A DNA stretch of 64,000 nucleotides from Xanthobacteraceae bacterium (GCA_019750915.1 JAIENY010000014.1:62001-126000); one strand, 5' to 3'; positions 1 to 8,285 are shown, numbered from the stretch's first letter. Notes: a model not told the origin generated them from the sequence alone. Numbers and translations are program-made.

Positions 1-117
1 ATCGGCGCGCAGTTTGACCACGCGCTCCATGCGCGAGGTCGACACCATTTTGATGCGGTAGACGTAGGCCGCCGAGATCACCAGCGCGCAGATGACGAAG
101 AAGTGGATGATCCTCAT
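1..117 (-). CDS. ftsL: FtsL-like cell division protein, N-terminal part (cut by window edge)
   Basis: The visible 39 codons read [20 protein letters not shown] followed by a basic juxtamembrane stretch. That is the short cytoplasmic tail and single membrane helix of a bitopic FtsL-type septal protein. The ATG overlaps the rsmH stop as ATGA, and rsmH-ftsL is the standard order in dcw clusters. FtsL joins FtsB/FtsQ in the divisome and helps activate FtsWI. FtsL sequences are poorly conserved, so the call rests on position and topology. The periplasmic coiled coil lies outside the window. Confidence 0.8.
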   Translation of the reverse strand, partial: MRIIHFFVICALVISAAYVYRIKMVSTSRMERVVKLRAD

Positions 118-1115
118 GATCGCCCTCCTCTCATCACGGCACCGAGCGTGGGCCAGTTGAAGGCATCGTCCTCGCCGTGAGCGGGCGCGGCGGTACGCTG
201 AGCGGCGCGCAATTTGGCGGAACGCGCGCGCGGATTGGCGGCGGTTTCGTTGTCATTCGCCACTATCGGGCGCTTGGTCAGGATTTCGAAGCTCGGCGCG
301 GCCTGTTCGGTTTCCGGCAAATGCCGGGATCTGCCGCCCTGCTTGCCGCGCGCGCTCAGGAAGTTCTTCACAATGCGATCTTCCAGGGAGTGGAAAGACA
401 CCACCACCAGCCGGCCGCCCGGCTTTAACGTGCGTTCGGAGGCATTGAGCGCGGACCGCAGCTCGTCGAGTTCCTCGTTGACGAATATTCGCAGCGCCTG
501 AAACGTTCGGGTCGCCGGATGGATTTCGCCGGGCTTGCTGCGGACCACGCTGGAGACAATGTCAGCCAGCGCCTTGGTCGTGGCGATCGGACTCTCCGTG
601 CGTGCCTTGACGATAGCGCGTGCGACGGCCCGCGAGTGACGCTCCTCGCCAAAGATATAGATGATGTTGGCAAGGTCGGTTTCGGAGGCCTTTGCCACCA
701 CGTCGGCCGCGCTGGCCCCGCTCTGCCCCATCCGCATGTCGAGCGGACCGTTCTGGCGGAATGAAAAGCCGCGCTCGGCCCGGTCGATCTGCATCGAGGA
801 CACGCCGACATCCATTACAATGCCATCGACCTGCCCAACGCCTTGCGTGGCACAAACCTCGGCAAGGTTGGAAAACCGGTCCTCGACCAAGGTCAGACGG
901 CCGCCCGCGTGATCGACCAGATCGAACCCTTCGGCGATGGCTGTGCGGTCCCGGTCGATGCCGATCACCTGTGTTCCGGCAGTATCGAGGATGCGACGGC
1001 TGTAGCCGCCCGCGCCGAATGTGGCGTCGACATAGATCCCGCCTGCGTGCGGCGCCAGAAATTCGACCGCCTCGCGGCCAAGCACCGAAATATGGCGTGG
1101 ATCGTCCTCAGTCAT
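114..1115 (-). CDS. rsmH: 16S rRNA (cytosine(1402)-N4)-methyltransferase RsmH (MraW)
   Basis: 333-residue SAM-dependent methyltransferase that modifies N4 of C1402 in the 16S rRNA decoding centre. The SAM-binding motif [11 protein letters not shown] sits near residues 29-39, followed by [16 protein letters not shown] and the family signature [28 protein letters not shown] lies in the C-terminal third. I chose the ATG at 1115 because the protein then begins [13 protein letters not shown], as homologues do, and GAGGGA lies a few bases upstream. An ATG 25 codons further upstream would add an unconserved basic tail. It is the first gene of the dcw cluster here; no mraZ precedes it. It is translationally coupled to ftsL by an ATGA overlap. 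Confidence 0.96.
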   Translation of the reverse strand: MTEDDPRHISVLGREAVEFLAPHAGGIYVDATFGAGGYSRRILDTAGTQVIGIDRDRTAIAEGFDLVDHAGGRLTLVEDRFSNLAEVCATQGVGQVDGIVMDVGVSSMQIDRAERGFSFRQNGPLDMRMGQSGASAADVVAKASETDLANIIYIFGEERHSRAVARAIVKARTESPIATTKALADIVSSVVRSKPGEIHPATRTFQALRIFVNEELDELRSALNASERTLKPGGRLVVVSFHSLEDRIVKNFLSARGKQGGRSRHLPETEQAAPSFEILTKRPIVANDNETAANPRARSAKLRAAQRTAAPAHGEDDAFNWPTLGAVMRGGRS

Positions 1116-1542
1116 GACACCGTCCCTCGCTTCGGGCAGCCGACCGCGGACGCTCGCTTCGAGAACGTCGCCACAGACCAGCTTCCGCATGGGAAATGAG
1201 AGTTGCCATGGGATTCGAACGCACCATTGGAACCGCGGTTGCTGAAAATTGAGCCGCAGTTCTTCATCCTTCAGTAGCGATAATTATTGTTAAGGAATGG
1301 TTGATTTCCGGTGCCGCACAACGGACTTCCTGCAAGTGACGCCTTGCAAAGCGAGCGGTGGATAAATCCGGACGACCGCGCCTCCACGATTGCGCCGCGA
1401 TTCGGTCGGATCATACTGAGACTGAAATTCAGCCGTTGTCTTGCCGGGTTTGGTTGTTCACATGCCAGTTGAGTCGTTTGTTTCAGCCAGAACTTCCGTT
1501 CGCAACAACCGACCACTTTCACTGGTTGGGTTCAAAGGCGAT
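1116..1542. other. Divergent intergenic region between rsmH and ampD-like gene
   Basis: 427 bases without a convincing gene. mraZ, usually the first gene of the dcw cluster, is not encoded here on either strand. The region should hold the divergent promoters. On the minus strand, bases 1305-1291 read TCAA-N7-TTAAC, one mismatch from the CtrA consensus TTAA-N7-TTAAC and oriented toward rsmH. Confidence 0.6.
1291..1305 (-). promoter_or_regulatory. Candidate CtrA box upstream of rsmH/ftsL
   Basis: The minus strand reads TCAACCATTCCTTAAC, which is TCAA-N7-TTAAC with one mismatch to the CtrA motif. It lies about 176 bases before the rsmH start. CtrA control of division genes is known in alphaproteobacteria. 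A single degenerate match in an AT-richer stretch could be chance. Confidence 0.35.
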
Positions 1543-2319
1543 ATGGCAAGTTTCATTCCGGATTCGTCCGTGGTGTCGGATGTTCGGTTTTCTCCGAATT
1601 TCAACGAGCGCAAGGGTGGACGGCAGCCCGACATGATCGTGCTGCACTACACCGGCATGAGCGATGCCGAGAGCGCGCTGACGCGCCTTACCGGCGCTGG
1701 GACTGATGTGTCGGCCCACTACGTCGTGCTTGAGGACGGCGGTATTGTGCAATGCGTGCCGGAGGCTCTGAGGGCCTGGCATGCCGGGCAATCGGCATGG
1801 GCTGGCGAAACCGATATCAATTCGGCCTCGATCGGAATTGAGATCGTCAACCGGGGCCATGATTTCGGCTATCAGGATTTTCCGTTACGGCAGGTTGCTG
1901 CGGTTATCGCGCTTTGCAAAGGCATCATGCTGCGCCGGAAGGTGCCGAAGCATCGTGTGCTCGCCCACTCCGACGTCGCGCCCGCCCGCAAGAAGGATCC
2001 GGGCGAGAAATTCCCTTGGCATCTGCTGGCCCATTCCGGTGTCGGGCATTGGGTTGAACCCTCGCCGATCGTCCCGGGGGATCGTAACCGGATGCTCGGT
2101 GCGACGGGGGAAGCGGTGATGGCGCTCCAGCGGGGGCTCGCCAATTTCGGCTACGGCGTCCTGCCTTCAGGCCAGTATGACGGCGCGACAATGGATGCGG
2201 TATCCGCATTCCAGCGCCACTTCCGCCCCAAACTGGTTGACGGCATTGCCGATCACTCGACACTGACGACATTGCAGCGCCTGCTGGAAACCCTGCCGAA
2301 GGCGGCGAACGCGGCGTAA
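1543..2319 (+). CDS. ampD: AmpD-type N-acetylmuramoyl-L-alanine amidase with C-terminal peptidoglycan-binding domain
   Basis: 258-residue zinc amidase that cleaves the bond between N-acetylmuramic acid and L-alanine in muropeptides, for cell-wall recycling. Residues about 28-160 form an Amidase_2 domain: H35 (MIVLHYTGM), H142 (VLAHSDV) and D152 (KKDPG) are the expected zinc ligands, and SIGIEIVN carries the conserved glutamate. Residues about 185-250 resemble a PG_binding_1 domain (LQRGLANFGY, AVSAFQRHFRP). There is no signal peptide, as expected for cytoplasmic AmpD, although the added binding domain is also seen in AmiD-like enzymes. The ATG at 1543 is preceded by AAAGG. Upstream in-frame ATGs lack this and add unconserved sequence. 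Confidence 0.9.
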   Translation: MASFIPDSSVVSDVRFSPNFNERKGGRQPDMIVLHYTGMSDAESALTRLTGAGTDVSAHYVVLEDGGIVQCVPEALRAWHAGQSAWAGETDINSASIGIEIVNRGHDFGYQDFPLRQVAAVIALCKGIMLRRKVPKHRVLAHSDVAPARKKDPGEKFPWHLLAHSGVGHWVEPSPIVPGDRNRMLGATGEAVMALQRGLANFGYGVLPSGQYDGATMDAVSAFQRHFRPKLVDGIADHSTLTTLQRLLETLPKAANAA

Positions 2320-2335
2320 ACTCCCGAAATGGCTT

Positions 2336-2359
2336 CACCATCCCGCAAGGATGGTGTTT
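2336..2359 (+). terminator. Likely intrinsic terminator of the ampD-like gene
   Basis: CACCATCC, a CGCAA loop and GGATGGTG form a perfect 8-bp hairpin followed by TTT. It starts 17 bases after the amidase stop codon and just before the rnpB promoter. The U tract is short, so strength is uncertain. Confidence 0.6.
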
Positions 2360-2376
2360 GCAGCCGGGGCCGTGTC

Positions 2377-2405
2377 TTGACGCGGCGGCCCGGAAGTTTC
2401 ATGTC
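2377..2405 (+). promoter_or_regulatory. Candidate sigma-70 promoter of rnpB
   Basis: TTGACG (2377-2382) is followed after 17 bases by CATGTC (2400-2405), a weak -10 of the kind tolerated by alphaproteobacterial housekeeping promoters. The predicted start, about 2412, matches the 5' end of the RNase P RNA inferred from its terminal helix. Confidence 0.5.
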
Positions 2406-2411
2406 CATGAC

Positions 2412-2853
2412 GTCAGTCGGCTGGACGGCCGCTCTTGCAGGATCGAAAGGTCGCAAGGGAGGAAAGTCCGGGCTCCATCGACATACGGTGCCGGATAACG
2501 TCCGGCGAGGGCGACCTCAGGGAAAGTGCCACAGAGAACGAACCGCCTTTTCCGGCCCGAAAGGACTGGAACAAGGTAAGGGTGAAAAGGTGCGGTAAGA
2601 GCGCACCGGATTTCCGGCAACGGCAATCGCATGGCAAACCCCACCGGGAGCAAGACCGAATAGGGACGGCAAAGTGGAAAGTTCGCTCCAGGATAATATC
2701 CCGGGACGATAACTCCACGGGGCGATGTCAAGCTCGCTGTCCGGGTAGGTTGCTAGAGGCGCAGGGTAATCTGCGTCCCAGAGGAATGGCCGTCACGTCT
2801 GCGTGGTGCAAACCATTCGGGCCCTACAGAACCCGGCTTACAGGCTGACTGAC
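2412..2853 (+). ncRNA. rnpB: RNase P RNA (bacterial type A)
   Basis: Catalytic RNA of ribonuclease P, which removes 5' leaders from pre-tRNAs. Universal core motifs are present: GAGGAAAGTCCGGGCTCC near 2459-2476, ACAGAGAACGAACCGCC near 2530, a mid-molecule GGGTGAAAAGGTGCGGTAAG, and AGAACCCGGCTTAC near the 3' end. The ends are set by helix P1, in which GTCAGTC at 2412 pairs with GACTGAC ending at 2853. The length of about 442 nt fits alphaproteobacterial type A RNAs. Several open frames cross this stretch on both strands but none is a gene. Confidence 0.97.
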
Positions 2854-2881
2854 ATCCATCGCGTGGATTGAGCGCGAAAAC

Positions 2882-2912
2882 GAGGGGTCCGGCGAAACCC
2901 GCCGGACCCCTC
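2882..2912. terminator. Bidirectional terminator between rnpB and the convergent emrB-type gene
   Basis: A perfect 13-bp GC-rich stem (GAGGGGTCCGGCG and its complement) closes a 5-base AAACC loop. On the plus strand TTTT follows six bases later; on the minus strand GTTTT follows directly. It sits between two converging transcription units and can serve both. Confidence 0.8.
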
Positions 2913-3010
2913 ACCAGTTTTAGCCGCAGCCGAAATTGCTGCGGAGAAAATGAAGAGCCCGGTGAGGGGGTGAAACCGGACGCTTCGCCATGTCAGCATG
3001 GTCTTGCTTC

Positions 3011-4603
3011 TTAATGGGCGTCGCCTCCGCCGGAACCGGCTTTCGGCTTTCTCACCAGACCGACAAACACAGTCAGACCGATGTAGAACAGAGTGAGCAC
3101 GTAAAACGTATCGGCAAAGCTCATCACGACTGCCTGCCGATGAACCATCTGGTAGAGCTGCTTCAGCGCCATGAGCTGTGCGTCACCGGCGCCCTGAAAT
3201 TTCTGGGCAAGCATGTTGAGCGTCTCGACGGCTTTGGCATTGCCCCAGTTCACGGCGTCGTGCAGCCGCTCGATATGAAGGTCGGTGCGGTCGTTGAGGA
3301 TCGTGTTGATCATTGCAAGCCCAACCGCGCCACCGAGATTGCGAGTGAGATTGAACAGGCCCGAGGCGTTCTTGATGCGCTCCGGCGGCAGCGTGCCAAG
3401 CGCGATGTTGTTGACCGGAATCATCGCCAGCATGATGCCAACCCCACGGAAAATCTGGGGCCACAACAATTCATGGAAATCATACTGGCTGGTGATCCAC
3501 GTCATCTGCCATGTGCTCAGGGCAAAGATCAGCAGCCCCGTGCCGATCATGTACCGCGGATCGACCTTGTTCATCAGCCGGCCGACCAGAGGTGCGGTCA
3601 TGAACATCGCAACGCCGGAGATGAACATCGTCTCGCCGATCATCTTCGGATTGTAGTCGCGCACTTCGGCCAGATAGCGTGGGTAGATGTAGGTCATGCC
3701 GTAGAGGCCGATGCCGACGCAGAACGAGAACAGCGAGCCGACAGCGAAATTCCGGTCGGTAAAAGCACGGATATCGACGATCGGAGCCTTGGCCGTCAGC
3801 ACGCGATAAAAGAAGCCGACCGCGCAGACGACGCAGATCACACCGGCGACCGCGTTGCTGCGGTCCGCGAACCAATCGTACTGCGGCCCCTCCTCGAGCA
3901 CATACTCCATGCAGCCGAGGAAACCGGCCATGGTGAAAAGTCCCCACCAGTCGAAGTGATCGAGCAGCTTGAAGTTCGGTTCGTCGAAATCGACCAGAGC
4001 CAGCACACCGAGCGTGATGCCGATACCGGGCAGCACGTTGATGAAAAACAGCCAATGCCAGTCGATCAGGTCGGTGATGTAGCCGCCGACGGTGGGGCCC
4101 ACCGTCGGCGCCAGCGTCGCAACCAGACCGATCACTGGGGTAACGATCGGCAGCTTGCTACGTGGAAAAATGGTGTAGGCCGACGCGAACACGGTCGGGA
4201 TCATGCCTGCACCGAGAAAGCCCTGCACGCCGCGCCAGAAAATCATCTGGTCGATGTCGGATGTCAGGCCGCACATGAAACTCGAAATCGTGAAGCCGCC
4301 CGCTGAAATCGCAAACAGAATGCGCGTGCCGAGCGCACGCGACAGGAAGCCCGAGAGCGGGATCGCGATGACTTCCATGATGAGGTAGGCGGTCTGCACC
4401 CACGACACTTCGACCGAGGAGGCCGAAAGCCCGGCCTGAATGTCGGACAACGACGCTGAAACGATCTGGATGTCGAGGATCGACATGAACATGCCGAACA
4501 CCATGATCACGAATGCGATCATGCGGCGCGGATCGATCGCATCCGCCGCCGGTGCGGCCGCGATCTTACCTATGCCTTCGATGGTCCCTGCCGTGGATGC
4601 CAT
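3011..4603 (-). CDS. emrB: EmrB/QacA (DHA2) family multidrug MFS transporter
   Basis: 530-residue proton-driven exporter of the 14-helix DHA2 family in the inner membrane. The first helix carries the motif FGMFMSILDIQIVSASL (family form LDxTIVNVAL), and later segments include WVQTAYLIMEVIAIPLSGFLSRALGTR and GLVATLAPTVGPTVGGYITD, the family's antiporter motif. The adaptor gene lies 24 bases upstream on the same strand, so this is an EmrAB pair; no outer-membrane channel is encoded beside it. Expression should follow the TetR-controlled promoter before the adaptor. The substrate cannot be read from sequence. The arrangement resembles the flavonoid-inducible FrrA-controlled EmrAB pump of Bradyrhizobium, which is an inference. 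Confidence 0.92.
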   Translation of the reverse strand: MASTAGTIEGIGKIAAAPAADAIDPRRMIAFVIMVFGMFMSILDIQIVSASLSDIQAGLSASSVEVSWVQTAYLIMEVIAIPLSGFLSRALGTRILFAISAGGFTISSFMCGLTSDIDQMIFWRGVQGFLGAGMIPTVFASAYTIFPRSKLPIVTPVIGLVATLAPTVGPTVGGYITDLIDWHWLFFINVLPGIGITLGVLALVDFDEPNFKLLDHFDWWGLFTMAGFLGCMEYVLEEGPQYDWFADRSNAVAGVICVVCAVGFFYRVLTAKAPIVDIRAFTDRNFAVGSLFSFCVGIGLYGMTYIYPRYLAEVRDYNPKMIGETMFISGVAMFMTAPLVGRLMNKVDPRYMIGTGLLIFALSTWQMTWITSQYDFHELLWPQIFRGVGIMLAMIPVNNIALGTLPPERIKNASGLFNLTRNLGGAVGLAMINTILNDRTDLHIERLHDAVNWGNAKAVETLNMLAQKFQGAGDAQLMALKQLYQMVHRQAVVMSFADTFYVLTLFYIGLTVFVGLVRKPKAGSGGGDAH

Positions 4604-4627
4604 GTAAACCTCTTGCCCGGCCAGCGT

Positions 4628-5884
4628 TTAGTTCGGCGCGTGCGCGACTTTTGTTTCCGGCGGCTGCTTTGTATTCACGCTCACGATCACCGACATGCCG
4701 GCGCGAAGCAGATGCTCCCTGGCGATCGCTGCGGGAACGCGGATGCGAACCGGCAGACGCTGCACAACCTTGGTGAAGTTGCCGGTGGCATTGTCAGGCG
4801 GCAGCAAGGTGAAGACGGAGCCCGATGCCGGCGCAAGGCTTTCGACATAGCCCGTGATCTCGTTACCCGAGAGCGCATCGACCGCGACATTGACCGGCTG
4901 GCCGGGACGGATACGCCCGAGCTGCGTTTCCTTGAAATTCGCATCGATATAGACATCGTTGAGCGGAACGATATTCGCCAGACGCTGGCCGACCTGGATG
5001 TAGTCACCCTCGTTGACAAGACGGTTCGAGATCACGCCATCGACCGGCGCGCGCACCGCTGTGAACGCCAGATCCCGCTCAGCCTTGGCAAGCGTGGTTT
5101 TCAACTCGGCCAATTGTCCCTCGGCCTCGGCCTTCTGGGACTTGATGACATCAACCTGCGCCTGCGCGGACTCGAGCTGAGCCTGCGCTGACTGTACCGC
5201 CGCCGCCGACTGGTCGCGCGTGGCAAGCGATTGATCATAGACGGCCTTCGAGGCGAAGCCCCGGTCGGTCAATTGCTGCTGACGGACGAAATCATTGTCC
5301 GCTCGCTTCATCGCGGCCTGCGAGGAATCGAGTTGCGCCTTCATCTGCTCGACGGCGCTTTGCTGCGCGACGGCCTGACGGCCGATCCGTTCGATCGTTG
5401 CTTCCTGCGTGCCGATCTTCGCCTTGGCGTTGTTGACGGCGATGACATAGTCGCCATCATCGATCTGGAACAACAAATCGCCGGCCTTCACTTCGCTGTT
5501 GTCGCGAACGGCGATCTTTGAAAGGTAGCCAGTAACCTTGGCACCGAGCACCGTGTTGTTGGCGCGCACATAGGCGTCGTCGGTGGTCACCAGAAAACGG
5601 CCGATCAAGATATAATTGGTGCCGAACCAGACGCCCGCGACCGCAGCAAGAACACCGATGCCGGAAAAAATCTTCTGCTTGCGGCTGAACGCCGACCACC
5701 GCGCCATGAAGCCGCGCCGAGCGTCGGCGGCCGGGGCATCCGTCGCCGGCGCTTCTGCCTGACGGCGCGCATTGATATCTTCAAGTTTCGCGCGGGAAGC
5801 ATCGGACGCTTCCCCCTGATGCGCGGAATTGTCGGGTTCGTCGCGAACCACGCGCGCGACTGCATTATCCCTTGCCGACGCCAT
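4628..5884 (-). CDS. emrA: EmrA/HlyD-type membrane fusion (adaptor) protein
   Basis: 418-residue periplasmic adaptor anchored by one N-terminal helix near residues 72-93 (IFSGIGVLAAVAGVWFGTNY). DDAYVRANNTVLGAKVTGYLSKIAV begins the split biotinyl-lipoyl domain, the middle (about 165-275) is an alpha-helical hairpin rich in Ala, Gln and Lys, and APVDGVISNRLVNEGDYIQVGQ resumes the lipoyl and beta-barrel part. The long charged cytoplasmic N-terminus (about 70 residues) exceeds that of E. coli EmrA. It is first gene of the emrA-emrB operon, transcribed away from the TetR gene across a 155-base region holding two operators. Confidence 0.93.
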   Translation of the reverse strand: MASARDNAVARVVRDEPDNSAHQGEASDASRAKLEDINARRQAEAPATDAPAADARRGFMARWSAFSRKQKIFSGIGVLAAVAGVWFGTNYILIGRFLVTTDDAYVRANNTVLGAKVTGYLSKIAVRDNSEVKAGDLLFQIDDGDYVIAVNNAKAKIGTQEATIERIGRQAVAQQSAVEQMKAQLDSSQAAMKRADNDFVRQQQLTDRGFASKAVYDQSLATRDQSAAAVQSAQAQLESAQAQVDVIKSQKAEAEGQLAELKTTLAKAERDLAFTAVRAPVDGVISNRLVNEGDYIQVGQRLANIVPLNDVYIDANFKETQLGRIRPGQPVNVAVDALSGNEITGYVESLAPASGSVFTLLPPDNATGNFTKVVQRLPVRIRVPAAIAREHLLRAGMSVIVSVNTKQPPETKVAHAPN

Positions 5885-5920
5885 CGCAGCCTCCCTGAAA
5901 GGGCAAAACCAGAATTACTT

Positions 5921-5937
5921 GACCAAACCGTTCGGTC
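5921..5937. promoter_or_regulatory. TetR operator, copy 2 (imperfect palindrome)
   Basis: GACCAAACCGTTCGGTC is an imperfect inverted repeat with the same core as the copy at 5954-5974; the centres are 35 bases apart. It lies just downstream of the predicted emrA transcription start, a classic repressor position. Confidence 0.75.
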
Positions 5938-5946
5938 ATTCCGCTA

Positions 5947-5974
5947 TTTATACTTGACCGAACCGTTCGGTCAA
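5947..5974 (-). promoter_or_regulatory. Predicted sigma-70 promoter of emrAB
   Basis: Minus strand: TTGACC at 5974-5969, a 16-base spacer and TATAAA at 5952-5947. The -35 box and most of the spacer coincide with the perfect operator, so repressor and polymerase would compete. Confidence 0.65.
5954..5974. promoter_or_regulatory. TetR operator, copy 1 (perfect 21-bp palindrome)
   Basis: TTGACCGAAC, one central base, then its exact inverted copy. Size and symmetry suit a TetR dimer, and the site lies between emrA and the divergent tetR-family gene. Confidence 0.8.
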
Positions 5975-6039
5975 TAGTAAAAAGGCCTGACCCTGAAAAT
6001 TTTTGCCAGAGAATCTTCTCGTCCCGCTAAGTTGGAGCC

Positions 6040-6675
6040 ATGACCGTATCAGCCCCCCACCCTGTTCCCGCCAACGACGATGACAGCGCCAAGCGCCGCC
6101 AGATCGTGGAAGGCGCTCGTCGGGTTTTCATGGAACTGGGGTTCGATGCCGCCAGCATGGGCGAAATCGCCAAGGCGGCGGGCGTATCGAAGGGAACGCT
6201 GTACGTCTATTTCACCGACAAACATTCCCTGTTCGAATCCATCGTCGCGTGCGAACTGCGCAAGCAAGGCAGCGAGAAGCTCGTTCTCAACGAAAACGAC
6301 GACGTAGCGACCAACCTGCGTAAATTCGGTCAGGGGTATATGGAACTGCTCTGCCGCCCGGGCGGCGGGTCAACGGTCCGCACCGTCATGGCAATCGCGG
6401 AACGGATGCCCGAACTCGGGCGTCGATATTACGAGGAAGTTCCGGCGACCTGGATCAAGAAACTCGCCGACTATCTGCAATTGCGAGTCGAGGACGGCAC
6501 GCTGAAGATCGACAATTGCGAGCTGGCTGCCGCGCAGTTCATGACCGCCTGTCAGGCGACGCTGTTCCTGCCCTATATTTTTCAGGTGACGCCTCCGCCG
6601 CCAACCGAGCACATCGCGGAAGTGGTCGAGAGCGGCGTGCGAATGTTTCTCGCCGCCTACAGCGCAAAAGCCTGA
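6040..6675 (+). CDS. TetR family transcriptional repressor of the emrAB pump (FrrA-like)
   Basis: 211 residues with a TetR_N helix-turn-helix at about 18-64 (RRQIVEGARRVFMELGFDAASMGEIAKAAGVSKGTLYVYFTDK). The C-terminal ligand domain contains TVRTVMAIAERMPELGRRYYEEVP, typical of AcrR/AefR-like regulators. It is divergent from emrA, and the shared intergenic region contains two copies of one palindrome, so it probably represses both itself and the pump until a ligand binds. In Bradyrhizobium the TetR protein FrrA controls an EmrAB pump in response to flavonoids; orthology is suggested by layout only. Confidence 0.92.
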   Translation: MTVSAPHPVPANDDDSAKRRQIVEGARRVFMELGFDAASMGEIAKAAGVSKGTLYVYFTDKHSLFESIVACELRKQGSEKLVLNENDDVATNLRKFGQGYMELLCRPGGGSTVRTVMAIAERMPELGRRYYEEVPATWIKKLADYLQLRVEDGTLKIDNCELAAAQFMTACQATLFLPYIFQVTPPPPTEHIAEVVESGVRMFLAAYSAKA

Positions 6676-6693
6676 TTGATCGACGGATCGTCA

Positions 6694-7890
6694 TCAGCGA
6701 ACGCGTGATTCATCCTCGATCGAATCGCGATCGTCCTTTGAGAGCTGGTCACGCGCGACAAAGCGGCCGGTCTTCGGTCCAATCGATCCGGTGACGCCCG
6801 GATCGCGCGCGGCATAGCTGCGGCCGCCGGCACGCGCCGCCGCCTCGGCCCCCGACATCGCGGAGGGCTCGCAGATCACGCGACGGCTGGCGCGGCGCAT
6901 CAGGTCCACGTGAATGTGGTTGTAGTGATAGATATTCGCCCCGGGCGCGAGAACGGTGGTGAACTTCTGGCACGCGGCACCCTGCACGTCGCGCAGGAAA
7001 CCCTGCTCTTCAGGCAATCCCTTCCAGCCGTTCTGCACCGAGATGTAGCGGCCATCCGCCAACGTGAACCCCGCCACATCCAGCGCATTGCCGAAGGCAT
7101 GTTCGGAAATATGCGCGCTCGGATTACCGTTCATGCCGCGGCAGGAATAGGCAGAAATCTGTTTGATCTCGACCACGCGCGCGCCGAACCAGCGTACCGC
7201 CGCGGGCTGAACGTCTTCATTGATCCAGTGATCAAGCGCAGACACGATCGGGCAGGCAAGCGTTGCGGTCGGTTTCAGCGCGACGGGACCGACCGATGCA
7301 ACCGGACTGCCGTAAGATGGTCCGAGCCGCGGCTGCGAATAAGGCTGCTGATAAGAAGGCCGGCCATAGGCCCGGCGTGGCGGCTGATCGCGCTGGATCG
7401 ATGGATCGGACGCAGCGGCATCTTCGCTGTCCGGCGGAGGCGGCGCGATGCCCGGTGCGTTCAGCGGCGTTGGCCCGCCTGCCGAGGGCTGCGCATAAGA
7501 ACCCGGTGCGGACGAATAGGACTGCTGTGGATAGGACGATGGCGGCCTTGCGTACGCAGGCTGCTGTGGTTGTGAAACCGGCCAACGCGGCTGTGACGCA
7601 TTACCGATCCCGGAAGGCGGTCGCAGATCGTCGACATAACCCAGCGATGAATTGCTGTCGCCGAGCGCAGTCACTTTCAACGGAAATTCCGCGCCGCATG
7701 CGCCCGGCCCGCTGATCGGGCTGATTCGCACGACATCTGCGCTTTCCTTGACTTCACCGGATTTCAGGCAAGCCTCTTCCGCCTGGGCTCGCCATGGTTC
7801 GCGCTCCGCGGTCAAAAAACCGCGGCCGCACGCCGCAAGCGAGACAAGGGTCAGGGAGCCGACGAGATACAACCAAACTCCACGCGCCAT
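6694..7890 (-). CDS. Extensin-like C-terminal domain lipoprotein (LAS/M15-like peptidase fold)
   Basis: 398-residue probable lipoprotein. The start MARGVWLYLVGSLTLVSLAAC gives a signal peptide with lipobox LAAC and Cys21. Residues about 90-200 are a Pro/Ser/Gln/Tyr-rich low-complexity linker. Residues about 215-345 are the extensin-like domain, with SEHAFGNALD (H264, D271) and HYNHIHVD (H322, H325, H327), the metal-ligand pattern of LAS-type peptidoglycan peptidases. Despite the family name, a cell-wall peptidase role is plausible but unproven. ATG 7890 was preferred over a TTG three codons upstream. It converges with the tetR-type gene (18 bases apart). Confidence 0.85.
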   Translation of the reverse strand: MARGVWLYLVGSLTLVSLAACGRGFLTAEREPWRAQAEEACLKSGEVKESADVVRISPISGPGACGAEFPLKVTALGDSNSSLGYVDDLRPPSGIGNASQPRWPVSQPQQPAYARPPSSYPQQSYSSAPGSYAQPSAGGPTPLNAPGIAPPPPDSEDAAASDPSIQRDQPPRRAYGRPSYQQPYSQPRLGPSYGSPVASVGPVALKPTATLACPIVSALDHWINEDVQPAAVRWFGARVVEIKQISAYSCRGMNGNPSAHISEHAFGNALDVAGFTLADGRYISVQNGWKGLPEEQGFLRDVQGAACQKFTTVLAPGANIYHYNHIHVDLMRRASRRVICEPSAMSGAEAAARAGGRSYAARDPGVTGSIGPKTGRFVARDQLSKDDRDSIEDESRVR

Positions 7891-8285
7891 ACTGGGCAAG
7901 TTCGGTGAATAACCTTAAAGACTCTTGAACGCCCTGTTTTTCAGCGTTCCTTAATCACGACGGCACCGAAGGGGCACGGAGTCAGCAAATCCGCGACCGA
8001 ACGCGTTTCACGACACCGCCGATCTCGAACGTTCGCGAAGAACCGACGCTCGCGGTCGATCAAATTTCTGAAATCGGCGGCGCAGACAACCGTCCTCCAT
8101 GCAGGTCTGCAGGGCATCTTTCGCGCCGGAGTGCGTCACGGGCACGGCGCAATGAAAAGCATGAGGCTTGCGGCAGCCCCCCGATGACCGTTTGCGAGGC
8201 TCGCGTGCACGCCGACGGAAAGAGCGTCGGCGTCAATGCCCCCTCGGCCGCTTTGTAACGGAGGCCGCAGGGGATAAAACGCAAC
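7891..8285. other. Divergent intergenic region with a leader hairpin
   Basis: 395 bases between the extensin-like and DUF4403 genes. The open frame on the minus strand lacks protein-like sequence. A perfect 9-bp inverted repeat (ACGCCGACG at 8209-8217 and its complement at 8225-8233, loop GAAAGAG) lies 52 bases before the DUF4403 start. It has no T tract, so it is not an obvious terminator. I see nothing else. Confidence 0.5.

Noticed and set aside
1191-1440. mraZ or a degraded mraZ upstream of rsmH
   Set aside because: No frame on either strand shows MraZ-like sequence.
2329-2848. Open frames of 90-140 codons on both strands across the rnpB region
   Set aside because: They lie over a clear RNase P RNA and the translations show no protein-like pattern.
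2990-4306. 438-codon plus-strand open frame opposite the emrB-type gene
   Set aside because: Antisense shadow of a confident membrane transporter; Arg/His/Asp-rich translation typical of GC-rich reverse frames.
7936-7960. Possible second EcfG promoter (GGAAC...CGTT on the minus strand) before the extensin-like gene
   Set aside because: The spacer is 14 bases, shorter than the 16-17 required.
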